Positions 47,001-58,215 of a stretch of DNA of 64,000 bases are shown here, piece by piece; positions within the stretch are counted from its first letter, which is position 1, and every line of letters starts with the position of its first letter. The notes beneath the pieces were generated by a model. That model had not been told where the DNA came from. It saw only the letters and a program-made list of their open reading frames with translations, and did not search any database. The DNA lies in the NCBI GenBank assembly GCA_026120035.1, contig JALRME010000005.1, forward strand, positions 930,001 to 994,000, given 5' to 3'. This stretch comes from Coleophoma eucalyptorum. Its lineage: Eukaryota > Ascomycota > Leotiomycetes > Helotiales > Dermateaceae. Both the position numbers and the translations under genes were made by a program.

Positions 47001-49949
47001 TACTACGGAACTTTTATGCTTCTAACTCAGGTTATGAAAATCCTGGGATCGATGTACCTGCAGATATTTGTGCAATTTGGCTCGATAATATCGCACTCGC
47101 AAGAAATGCTACTTTGCCATCACTTACGTAGGCAACAGGTATATGGAGATTATCGATGCAAGCCACGACATGGGGTATCGAGCTGGATGACAGCGATCAT
47201 GGCCACCGATTGGGCCTTCCAGCTCACGCGAGGTGGCAGACCATCGCGAAATTCTGCGCTGGTTAGACGGCACGAAAATCGCACCTAGGCATGTTTTCAT
47301 TTGAGTGCAGTCAGCTATACGATACGATGTGATGAGCTACTTAGGTCTCGACGGCTACAATGGCAGTTTCTCCTTGGCATCTTTTTTCTTTGACTTTGAA
47401 ATCTTGGCGCAGCAACCAATCCTTTTGTTGAAAAGCTCATGATATCCTGGTTAAGCTTTGATAGAGTGGTCCGGGGTCCCAGAAACTTTCTACTGTGTAT
47501 GGAGTCAGTGCACTCCACCAAATCCTCCTCTATTTTACTGCTGATGTTGGCTTCTGATCTTCCAGATGTCGAAACAGAAAGGATCCATCATCATGTCATG
47601 AATTAGAGAGCCAAGAGGTGGAGATGTGGTGGCCCAAGAGCCTCTAGAATCAAGAGGGCAGACTAGGGCTTGATCACGAATTGGACGATGCTGCAGATTC
47701 CCTGGTGTTACTTTTGGCTACTGCATGTCCTTTGCCATTCGGACGAGTCCTACTGCATGCCATTATGTGTTAGTCCAAAACCAAGCATTGCATCTTGTCT
47801 GGTGTAATACAGATCGTGGTAGCCTTGCCGCCGGAATCAGCAACAGAACAATGCCGTTGTCGCTGGCCGTCGCTTGTTTTGTGGATACTCGCACTGTTAT
47901 GCCGTAGAAGGTAGTTGGCTTGATGATCTTGTGCTCCTGTCGGGGTAAATTGCTCACGGGGAAGTTCAGAGAGAGGAGCAAGCTGAAACAACATCAAGTA
48001 CTGTAAGTAAGCGTCGGCAGTAGCAGCTTTGTACGATCAATCACGCCGCCGTCCTCGTCTTGTGTTTTGTCAGGCAAGGAAGGTCGGGAATGGGATGCTT
48101 TGCCGCGAAACACATAACGAGCATGATATATATCTGATTCGTATGTGCCCTTTAACCACTGAATTTGTCAGAGTATTGCGGGGATTGAGGCAAGGTTCTC
48201 ATGGATGAATACATGGGGCGAAGAAGCAAGCACGCAGGCACAAGACGACAGGTATCAGCGTCTGCCAACATCCACACATGCATCCTTCTGCGGCACCATA
48301 GACGGTTGAGTGGGAGCCGGTAGGTGGTACCAGAGGTGGACAGGCGTGGAGGTTAGGAAGGATAGACAATGATGAAAGGACAGGGGTCCGAGTTTGTTGT
48401 AGCGTGGGAAAATGACAGGTAATCATTTCCGTCATGATGGTAGGAAGTAGTAGCAATGTAATCATCGTAAGACAGATGGTTCTCTGCAAGTGCAAGCAAG
48501 CAAGCTCGAAAAAAGCCCAAAACAGTATTGTTTGGCGTGTAGGAGCTGTGGAAGTGGGAGACAGCGAGCCAGTCATGGACCGAGTTGCGGTGCAATCCCA
48601 TGCACATCATGGAGCTGGGCGGCTGAAGCGACCCCGATGGAGCTAGCTGCTTGTGCCTTGTTTACGGAGTATGGATCTTCAGTGGAGATAATGGCGAGAG
48701 TGTACCTAGTCGTCGTTTCATGACCGCTTCTCAGCCTTGGTCGATGTGAGCAGGCTCCTTGTTGCGGATGCCACCACCGACGGCGATTCAATACGATGGC
48801 GTGCAGTAGGCATTTCCCGTTGATTCGACCGATGTGAGCTGGTGCTGGAGAGCTGCTGCTGCCATAGCTCGGTCAGTAGCTTGTCACCCATCACGAAGTC
48901 GGCGACGTGCTTGCATTGTGGAGGAATCAATGAGATTGGGTTATTTCCCAGCCTGTGTCTGATGCTGATGCGTGAACTGACAATTGCATCTTTTGGTAAA
49001 GTGGATGCCCTGTGGAAGAGAGGTAAGGTATATGACACGGCAACGCTGGGAAAAGCCGCAAGGCAGCTAGCAACAGCAATACGATCCAAGCCCCAAGTGC
49101 TGTACCTTGTTAATGTATCGTCTATATCTGATATAGATACCTGGGTAGGATTAGGAGCACGGCTGTGCGTAACTATGTCGCTTCCGTAGTAAGGGAGAAG
49201 CAGGTAGGGACGAAGTGTGTTATGATTATGATTATGATTGTTATTGTGATTACCTTTGCCTGGCCCAGTCGCCGGCCGTCTTTGGAGGCTTGTGGCCCAC
49301 AGACCAGACAGGGAACCCAGGCTGAGATAAAGTCGTCTTAAGCGCGTCGATTGTCTGTGTGTGAGAGCAGCGAGGAGGCCGAAGTGACGAGAGGAGCGTG
49401 GACGAGAGACAGGCAAAAGAGCGACAGCACCCAACCCAATCTATCCTTCACCTCCGTCCGCTCCCAGTCCCATCCAGTCCCATCTGCTCCAGGTTCATCC
49501 GCTGAACAGAGTTGTGCATCGCTAAGCTACGGCTCAGGCCAATCCTGGTGTCCTAGGCGAGAGCTTACTACCGTCCTCTCCACCAATTCCATCGTCAACT
49601 CCACCTGCTTGTCTCCCATCTCCAGTCCAATTCTGCCTGGCAACCCTCGACAGCACGTCTTCAACTTCTTTTGACCTCTGCATCTTACGCTCTTTTTCAC
49701 CTCATTGCCCTCTGCAGTTCTCTCCCTTCCCCATTTTCACCACACGCCGCTGAAACACGCAACACTACCCTTGTTTACCTTTCCATCTCGTCATTCGGGC
49801 CTGCGCCATTCCACTGTTACAATCCACGCCGAAACCTTTGCCCATGGAGCGTTTCCTGCAATGCTTATGAGGTTCTCGCGGACGACCAATTCTTCTTCGG
49901 TCTTTTCCTTTCCAGTCGGTCGGCGCACAGGAGGACGACGCTCTTTGCG
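44094..49949. other. Long stretch without a recognisable gene
   Basis: About 5.9 kb. It holds a run of 11 G near 44,426, the CACAA repeat (46,061-46,080) and an ATGATT-type repeat (49,219-49,250). The largest open frame (minus, 49,434-48,718, 238 codons) starts at TTG and translates the ATGATT repeat into an Asn/His run, so I do not call it. The right end (49,450-49,949) is pyrimidine-rich, as expected of a promoter and long leader for the gene at 49,950. Confidence 0.5.
46061..46080. repeat. CACAA pentanucleotide repeat
   Basis: Four perfect CACAA copies. Confidence 0.85.
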
Positions 49950-52900
49950 ATGAAGACCGTACCCAGCGTAAGTGCTCTCAACATTAAAATTAAGCATTAT
50001 GCAAGATCCCACGAGCTATATCAAAGGGCCCTCTGCGTGCCAACGAACAGTCCCCAGCCATGATTTCACATCTCTGCGACCGCTTCAAGCCCAACGAGAC
50101 GCGTCTGCTAACAATTCCACAGCTTGTCGCGACCAGCACGGTGGGCATTGCTGCGGCGGGCCTGGCTCTAGGGAAGCCTGAACAATCTGCCCACGCACGA
50201 CCAACTTCGAAGAAAAGGAAAGCTGGAGATATTAATACAGGTTCAACTAGACCATCGAGCATTCTCCTCCCCCGACCGGCCACGGCATTTACACCCGATA
50301 CCAGAAGTTCAGGTTCGACGAGCCAACCCTCTTCGGGAAGCGGACCTCCTACAACGCTACGTATTTCGAACCCTTCATCCGAGAGTTCGAGAAGTATCTT
50401 TGGAAGGAGATTCTCTATTGCGCGGCATGGGGACCCATCATCGCCACAAGACCCGCCATCCGAAGACACACGAGACTCGGTATCATCCCGAAGTTCTTGG
50501 ATGAGACGGTTATCAGCCCTCCCTATATCACAGAGCAATAGTGCAAGATCGAGCATTGTAGGCCCAGAATCGCCTTCATTTTCCAATGGCTCTGCAGCTC
50601 CTATAATCTTGGCCAATGGAATCACCCCGGCACCATTACCGCCTAATAAATTAGTGAAGAGGAGTACATCTGGCAAGAATAAAGTAGGACGAGCAAGGAG
50701 TGGAACGACCTCACAATTACCTTCGTTGCGAAGACCAGCCACTAGCCATCAGCGGTCCGTCACCTTGCAGCAACAACAACAACCCGAGCGTACGAACTCG
50801 AAGAAATCCACTAATGGGCTTCAAGATTCCCCTGCCAGTGAGGTTACACATGACCAGTTACGAACCAAAGAAGTTGCACCAGAGTGCAACTCAACATGGC
50901 GGCCATTTCTCCAATCTCGACCTACAAGATTTTCCAGAGAACTCCTCCCAGGACGAACAGCTGAGAGTACTATCCAGAAATTTCAATCAACCGTTCGAAG
51001 AGTGCTGCCCGATGATTCGGTAAGGCCTACGCTTTTGAAACCATCCATGATAACCAATGTTGGTCCTGGCCAATATTATGAAGACGAAGGTCTCCCATTT
51101 GAAGAATTAGATGACGACACCGAAGATATATTGGAGGAGCCTGCCATTCAACCATTAGAGTCTGGAGAGCCCCAAAAACGCCCTCGCAGGTCCTTGTCCA
51201 TGCATTTCAACTCGCCGGGATCATGGATAACAAGGTCAGCCAGTTTACGTGTGAACAAGCGTAGTACTGACGGCGACCCGGGTGGGAAACGATACGTATC
51301 AGCGCCAATTTCATCCATCCCTGGTCGAGATACTGTCTCTGCACACCAAAATGACCATGGACGTCGTGTGATCACGGATCCTACACTCTTCCAAGGACGG
51401 CCTCTCTCCCCGGTCGTTGCTAATGATCTTTTCTCTCCAACAAGCTTCCAAACACGCAGTCGCAATAGCTCATCGCCTCTGCCGCCAATTTCGAGGTTAT
51501 CAAGTTTCAATCTCGATTTGGCTCGACTTGGTATGCCGTCTTCGTCGTCTTCTGCACCACGATCCCCGATCATGAACTCAGGTTCCTCAGGTCGCATGTC
51601 GCCAACCTCTACTACATATTACACATCTCTTAGTTCGAGAGGCCCTAGAACGTCGGAGCTTACTGATAGAGGTTCAACCCTGGTAGGGTCGGACAACGAA
51701 GGAAAGCAATTTCTTTCTAGTGGCGATGATGATGATATCGATTTCATTAGCGAAATCGTATATGATTCTTTACGAACTGCAACGACAGGAAGCATACGAT
51801 CTTACAATACACCCCTAGATTCCATGTTCGACGAATCTCCGCCCAATCTTAACAGCAGTAACAATAAGAAGAGATTATCGGTTCATGAGATGATTAGTAA
51901 TGGTGCGTTCCTTGAAGGCAGTAAAATTGTAGAGGAAGATGAAGGAATGCCTACACCGGTAAAAGGAGGTCAGTCCCAGTCGTATCCGGAGGAAGGATTT
52001 CGGACCCCAGTACACAACCCTGTGGATGCGGAAGAGCCATTTCCATCCTCGCCACCAAACTTCTTGCTTGCAAGTAAAGATTTCAATGGTCTCTCTCTAG
52101 ATGATGGGCCGGAAGAAGATGAAGATTGGAACAAGGATGATGAAAATACCGAGTTTGGCAGTCCTCTGTCACCCCCTTCCCATCCTTCAAATTCCATCAA
52201 TTCACGTAGGGTGGATCCCAGCTTCAGAGCAGCTCTCGCAGATGTAACACACACAGGTTCGGTCAATGGAAATGGTGGTTTAAACAGTGAACGGCCTAGA
52301 AGCAATCTATTCGATTGGTCAGAACCATGTGTTGAAAAGCCCGACTTTCTGGGAAACTCTCCGAGGCCGAGAACAGCACATGTCAAGCAAATGGCTGATA
52401 GCCGTGGAGGTCGTGCACTTGGACGTAGAGGGCCCAGTGCATTACATATCAGAAGTCAAAGTGTACCAGTCGCACCCGATCCAGCCGGCCACCGTGACAG
52501 TTCCAAGTCAGGACAGAAATTTGGTACTTGGGGCCTCGGCGCCAAAGGAGTCAGTGAAGACTGGGACAATGATTTTGAGTTTGAAGGAGGGGATGCGACT
52601 ATCACAGATGATGGAGAGAGTAAACTGGAAACCAGTGGTATGCTCGTACCACCCGCAATTCAAGCTAGCCAAGCAAGCGTCGTTGGCCACGTTGGCCAAA
52701 TCCGCGAGGTTTGCCTGTTGGTGGAGGATTTGAAGAGATTAAGAATACTTGGCCGTGAGAAAGGCCTCTTGAGCGGATCCTCTGCACCGTTGTGGAAAGA
52801 AGCGGAAGGCATCATTGCTCTTGCTGTACCAGATGAGGAAGATCCAGCCCTGTCTCCTCCACAATCACCCACGGTGGATTTCGATACCAATATGGTTGAC

Positions 52901-53542
52901 TCCAAATTTCTCGACCATGGCGCGGATGTAGATGTCCTTTCTGTTCCAGAAGCTCCATTTGAAGTGCTGAATGGTCAGGGGCGACCAGCTGGTCTTATCT
53001 ACGACGGTACTCGGGTCCGCCGGAAGTCTGTTTTTTCACCGGATGATGATATCTTTGGATCTGGGAACATTGTGAATACCCCACAGCAACAAGAGAACCT
53101 GAGACCAAAACCCACTACACGTGCGACCTCTCCGCGCTTGGGTACCGCAAAGAATTCGGCCGAAGTTGCTCGATCGGTTATGGAGACAATGCATCAACAT
53201 CGTTCTACTTCGGACCCGTTACTTTCGGAGCTCACCACACAGTCTGCGAACAAGATGCCATTTGACACCACAAGTTTGCGAGATCTTGTGCACAGAGCTA
53301 ATGTCCTTAGCCGGACTCTTGCTGATCTCGTCCGGAAAGCAGATGGATTTTCTCCTAGCCCAGAAGTCAGTCCTCGACGAGAATCAAGTCCAGCCTTCAC
53401 AAGAGTATTCACCGATCCGATGGCGAGTCCACCAAAGCATCTGCCACGAAGCCAGAGTAACAACTCCGTTCTCAGTGGCTCTATTGACTCTTCTCCCTCA
53501 AGGAGTTTGGGTCAGAGGATGCATATGATGACAGTTGTATGA
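49950..53542 (+). CDS. Large Ser/Pro-rich, mostly disordered conserved protein
   Basis: The likely model is a six-codon first exon (49,950-49,967, MKTVPS), an intron 49,968-50,122 with GTAAGT donor and TGCTAAC branch just before the CCACAG acceptor, then one exon to 53,542; 1,145 residues. Unspliced, the frame would start at ATG 50,060 with 1,160 residues. Most of the chain is low-complexity Ser/Pro/Arg with acidic blocks. More ordered islands include DDDIDFISEIVYDSL, KFGTWGLGAKGVSEDWDNDFEF, QIREVCLLVEDLKRLRILGRE and SLRDLVHRANVLSRTLADLV. The WDNDFEF and helical islands remind me of the Byr4/Bfa1 septation-initiation regulators, but this is a weak impression. Many SP/TP sites suggest phosphorylation by cyclin-dependent or MAP kinases. 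Confidence 0.7.
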
Positions 53543-54670
53543 AGCATACAGTTCGATCATCAAACAGTTGCACACTTCATAACTAGGTGTTGCATATGAT
53601 TGTACATTCGCAGGCATTTTTTTGCCTTTCCTCTTGCATAGCGACGGGTTTGTCATTTCCACCGGCATCGAATGAACGCTTCATTGTTGTGTACGTTTCA
53701 CATAAAATGGGCTTGTCTCTCGGTCGTCGCGTTGTCAGCATAGCAGGGCTGTTTTTCTATGGATCAAAAGCATTAATTTCAAGGAGACGAGGCACCAAAG
53801 GGGCCTCATAATATTCCTGGACACATTGCGAGGCCTCATATTTTGCAGCGACAAATCGAGTTTATTTCCTCGACTAGGTTTTCACCATTACTTGCCTCCC
53901 TAGTATAGATGGGCAAGATTTCCCGGTTTTTCAAACAGAAACGGGGTGTTTACGTCTTTGCAGTATCTTTGTGTTTTTAGCGATTCGTACTTTTGCTCAA
54001 TGGCCGCTTTTGATGGTTCGTGTCGCATTGGCCAAACAGGGAGACCGTACTAGTTTGTTTTATAGTGTTTCCTGTGTTTCTACGCGTTGCTTTTTAATTG
54101 CATTTGGGATGGGGTCGGGCCTGGCCATGGTGGGATGAATCGGAATTTGGATGGGATGGATGGAACAACGAGGAAACAAAGCCATGAAACGTAACGGACA
54201 AACCGGCTGCATTGAACGGAGCTATAGGCATTGATTCCGTGCAGTCAGTTGAAGGGACGTAAAGACACTTTTACATGATAGAAACGAGAACGCGAATGCG
54301 AATGTATGGCACGCAATGGATAAGAAGGCATGCAAAGAAATGAATGAAGTCACGCTTCACGTATTATCACCCAACTATGACCTCAAATTTCTCTGTTGCC
54401 GCTTTTGACTTCTGAGCAATTTTTCTTCCTCGTCGCGTCATGCACACTGGTAGGTATATGTGATTTAACCTCAATACTAAATCGCGGGCGCCCCCAAACA
54501 TAATTGAATTGCTTCCGGTGTCTATATAGTTTATAATTCGTCAATGCTACCTGGCCATGCTCTGCAGTGCTGAAACCACCCGTATTTACAGCCTGTGTAG
54601 GCTTCCTCCCTTCACTTTTACGTCGCTTAACTTATACACAATACACTGTCACATATATGTACCAACACAA
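53543..54670. other. Convergent intergenic region, large Ser/Pro-rich gene to P450
   Basis: About 1.1 kb of 3' flanking sequence between two convergent stop codons. I see no gene, only short frames. Confidence 0.5.
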
Positions 54671-56815
54671 TCACGACAGACTCTGGCCACTCCGATGATC
54701 TCTCAACATAACCCTCAAATCTGGCTTCTCCCACAACGTGTAGCCCTTCCCATCTCTCTCCCAATCGACGTCGTCTCCGTTGAACCACACGAGATCGTAC
54801 TGCCAAAACAGCTTTGCGAGAACCATTCGCATCTCGAGATATGCGAGACTATACATCGGAGATTAGCAATCTAGGCATATGTCTTTGGTGGGGGAATAGT
54901 GGTATGCATTTGAGATGCATCCTTTTTAAGAACGAGGGGGACAGCTACTTACTTCCGCCCAAGACAGCCTCTGGGACCATACGAGAAGGGCAAGCTCGTT
55001 TCGAGGCGATCACCTCGCTGGCCTTCGGGTTCACTCTTAATCCAGCGCTCGGGGATAAAGAGAGTTGGGTCGAGAAAGTTCTGTACATCGCGCACGACAG
55101 ACCATTCGTGTACGGAAACTCGAGTCTAATCCATTGAAAAATGAACCGAGTTAGCGGAATACTCCAGAAGTGTGTTTGTTTTTGCTCAGTTGGATGTCTA
55201 CTTACCCCTCCAGGAATCCATTTTCCAGATATCTCACATCCTCCCGGAGGCACGACACGTGAGAGGTGACCGGCACCTGCTGGTGGGTAAATTCGTAGGC
55301 CTTCTTCGATGACAGCGTTGAGATATTCGCAAGTGAGTAGTTCGCGCGAGTTGATGGCGTCGAGGCTTGAGAATCTTGATCGGAGCTCGGTTTGTAGGCG
55401 TGACATTGCGGGCTGGTTGCGTCCAAGATAGTAGGTGACGCCCGAGAGGAATGTCGCGGTCGTCACAGCGCCCGCCATCATGACGACGTTGAAATGGGAT
55501 GCTATCTCCACGGGCGTTGCTTGAGAGCCTTTGGATGCAAGGATGTGGTACATGAAATCCTTTCGCGTACTTGGACTTTGGAGGCGGCTTATGGTTTTTA
55601 GAACATTGTCTGTACTGTTTGGAATGTGTGGGGACTCACGCTTCGGTGTGCTCCGTTGCATACTCTGCATGTCTATATACTGTCTTCTTGATTATGTCTG
55701 GCTTCGTCTTTTCAAGGATGGTGAATAAGCCTGGAATCACACAGACAGCTCTCATGAAATCATTGTAAAATGTCGAGTTGACAATCACATCTGCCCAGTG
55801 ATGCCGATGCTCTGTATTGATGGTTAGCCGTTTGGCCCTGAGAATATAAGAACATAAGGTGCGCGAACCTGCTTGCTCTTTCAGTCTTGACTCAAAAGAA
55901 TCTCCAAATGACATTTCTCCTACGATAGGTCAGCACTAAATATTATAAAGACCAAACCTCAAAGGCACTACAAGCAAGCTACTTACCCATGATATTAAAA
56001 GTAACATAGTTAAACTCTCGAACTATGTTGATACCTCTCTTACCATCAGAACTCACGGTATTGCCAACGTGTCTAAGAAAGTCATCTGTTCGTCTTAGAA
56101 GCACATCCTCGTTCTCAAGAAGGTTTGTATTGCTGAATGCATAGCTCAACATCCGTCGCATTCGAGAGTGCTCTTCCTTGTTTGTCTCGTTGATGATGTT
56201 CATTGAGTGGTCGACTTCAGGCGTGAAGAAGACAGGATCTTTTTTCATGGAGGGAACTTCCCTGGTTCCAAAGCCATAGATAACTTTCTGTGCCTCGTGG
56301 GAACTGAAACTTAAATGATTTGGTGCAATGCGCACAATGGGACCTAGATGTTTGTTAGGATCGGATCTCGAATTGACCAAGCGAATATTTAGAGGGAGAA
56401 ATAAGAGAACGGGTTGCATACCCCATTTCTGGTGCCATTCATGATTCTTCCATGGCCCTCTTCCTCCAAGGATGGTGGAATACCAGAAACCCTGTCTATT
56501 GTATCAGTAACATTGCTAATTGATAGTTGAGTCTGAATTGGTCTTACATTAGATGCTGGGGCGAGGGCTGGGCCAGGGAATCGAGCAAGAGGATGGAAGA
56601 GATATAGATATACCAATCTAAGAAGAGTGCTTCCAATTACCTAGATGCGTTAACAGGATCTTCATATCAAGATAGCTTTCAACACTTACTACAAGCGCGA
56701 TTGTGGATAGAGGATGTTGCTGAGTCCAATGGAGTCCAGTCTTGAGCAGGTGTATAGATGATATCAAGTTCCCAGGCTCGGCCTGTTCTGCAGATAATGA
56801 TGGCATGTGTGGCAT
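54671..56815 (-). CDS. Cytochrome P450 monooxygenase, CYP65/TRI11-like
   Basis: Nine exons on the minus strand: 56,815-56,690, 56,640-56,548, 56,491-56,422, 56,343-55,987, 55,919-55,869, 55,811-55,640, 55,587-55,206, 55,125-54,953 and 54,848-54,671. All junctions keep frame and give 533 residues. An N-terminal membrane anchor (about 36-58) is followed by the Pro-rich hinge FPGPALAPASN. The ExxR motif is E385-G-L-R388, the PERW motif is at about 442-445, and the heme loop FSYGPRGCLGR has C471 as thiolate ligand. The overall sequence resembles fungal P450s near CYP65 (isotrichodermin C-15 hydroxylase type). The I-helix reads A328-G-A-V-T-T, with Val where the family has Glu or Asp. The fifth intron (55,868-55,812) has a weak GTTCGC donor. 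It acts in the ER; the substrate is unknown. Confidence 0.92.
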
Positions 56816-57720
56816 TTTGTTCCTGGAAAAGAGACAATGATTTGATAGAGAGGTCTTATGATCAAGGCCGTCCTCTTATATCTTTCGAGCCTGTACCCAG
56901 GTCTGAGCCTCGGAGGGGGCATTGCATAGTCTGCACACCGAACCATCCGGCTGGGGACTAGCAGTTCCTGTCGATGTATATTGACCATAGTCCTAAAACA
57001 CGCAGCTTATGCCGTAAGGTCCCCATTCTTGTCAGCAGTAAAGACAGGCACCGATTCATTGACAGCCAATCTTCTTCTCATAACACCATGTTCTTTTAGT
57101 TTGCAAGGTATTCGTATGTCATTACCGTCAAGAAATACCTTGGTGTTACTCAGCTCAAGAATCATAGCCGTGGTAATTGCCGAAGCGAGCTTCAAGGTAA
57201 CCAGTTGACTCAGTGCTGAAATTTTCTGCCTGAACCACACTCCGAAGAAAATCAGCTCTTAGGAGAGCATTCCAATAAGCGCTAAACACCTATCGGTTCT
57301 TTTACGAGTGAGCCTCAAGAATAGACAGGGCCCAGGGCCAAGAATACCCTGGAGCCGATAAGGGTTCTCAAAATATCGAAGGTATGACTGGTATACCTTC
57401 GGTGAATGGTCACAGGAGTCTTGAACCGGCATTGGCGCAGCAGCGCCACGTTGATGAAGGGAATAACAACCGATGGAATTTCCACTTGGGGGTTATGGAC
57501 TGCAAGGCAGAAATGCAGGAACATGAACGAAGGACTACTCAGCATCCCACTTGACTATCTTTACCGAAACGTGCCCGCAACCGCTCGGATCTAAGCCTGG
57601 CATGCGAGGAAATGATCAACGTTTCTGGACTAAACATGACGGAAGGGTGAAGAGACGTAATCTGTGACCATCGACTTTACGCTGACCGAGATCAGGAATT
57701 GGAAATGCATCAGTCCTTAG

Positions 57721-57755
57721 CGGGAATCAGAACGGGAATCAGAACGGGAATCAGA
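57721..57755. repeat. 12-bp tandem repeat (CGGGAATCAGAA)
   Basis: Nearly three copies of a 12-bp unit. Confidence 0.85.
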
Positions 57756-58162
57756 CCAGGTACGGAAATAGCAGCTGACAACCTCAACGCTCGGTGTCAG
57801 CATGCGTTCAGCGATGCACTGGGTGGTAAGGGAGCCTTGCGGAGGCTCAGCCGTGGTAGCCTTATAGGGCTGAACGCCGGGTCAGCTGTTTCTCGCGTGC
57901 ACATCCACAGTCTGCCTGTCTTCCTCTGAACGGGGAAAGGTACTGTGGAGATGGAGCATCGAGTATGGGCTGATGCCTCACGAACAGGTGCGAAAGCGTA
58001 AGATGGCCGCAAACGAGCATGGGTCGGCCGCTGTCGCGATGTGCAACAAAAGAAGCAGAAGAGCTGCTCGTTCAGACTCGTCGGCCTATCCACTAGGTCG
58101 GCGTATGAGTAACCAGTGTTTCTCTCCCTTGAGATGATTCACGGTTGAAACTAGACACGAGC

Positions 58163-58215
58163 TTGACAGGTTTGACAGGTTTGACAAATTACTTGACAGA
58201 CTTGACAGGTTGACA
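58163..58215. repeat. TTGACAGGT-type short repeats
   Basis: Six TTGACA cores begin at 58,163, 58,172, 58,181, 58,193, 58,202 and 58,210, mostly 9 bp apart and mostly within the nonamer TTGACAGGT. Confidence 0.85.

Noticed and set aside
48718..49434. 238-codon frame on the minus strand
   Set aside because: Begins with TTG, includes a translated microsatellite (Asn/His run), and has no domain or splice support.
42932..56815. Secondary-metabolite cluster built from the oxygenase and the P450
   Set aside because: They are more than 10 kb apart, separated by an unrelated gene, and no synthase, transporter or pathway regulator is present.
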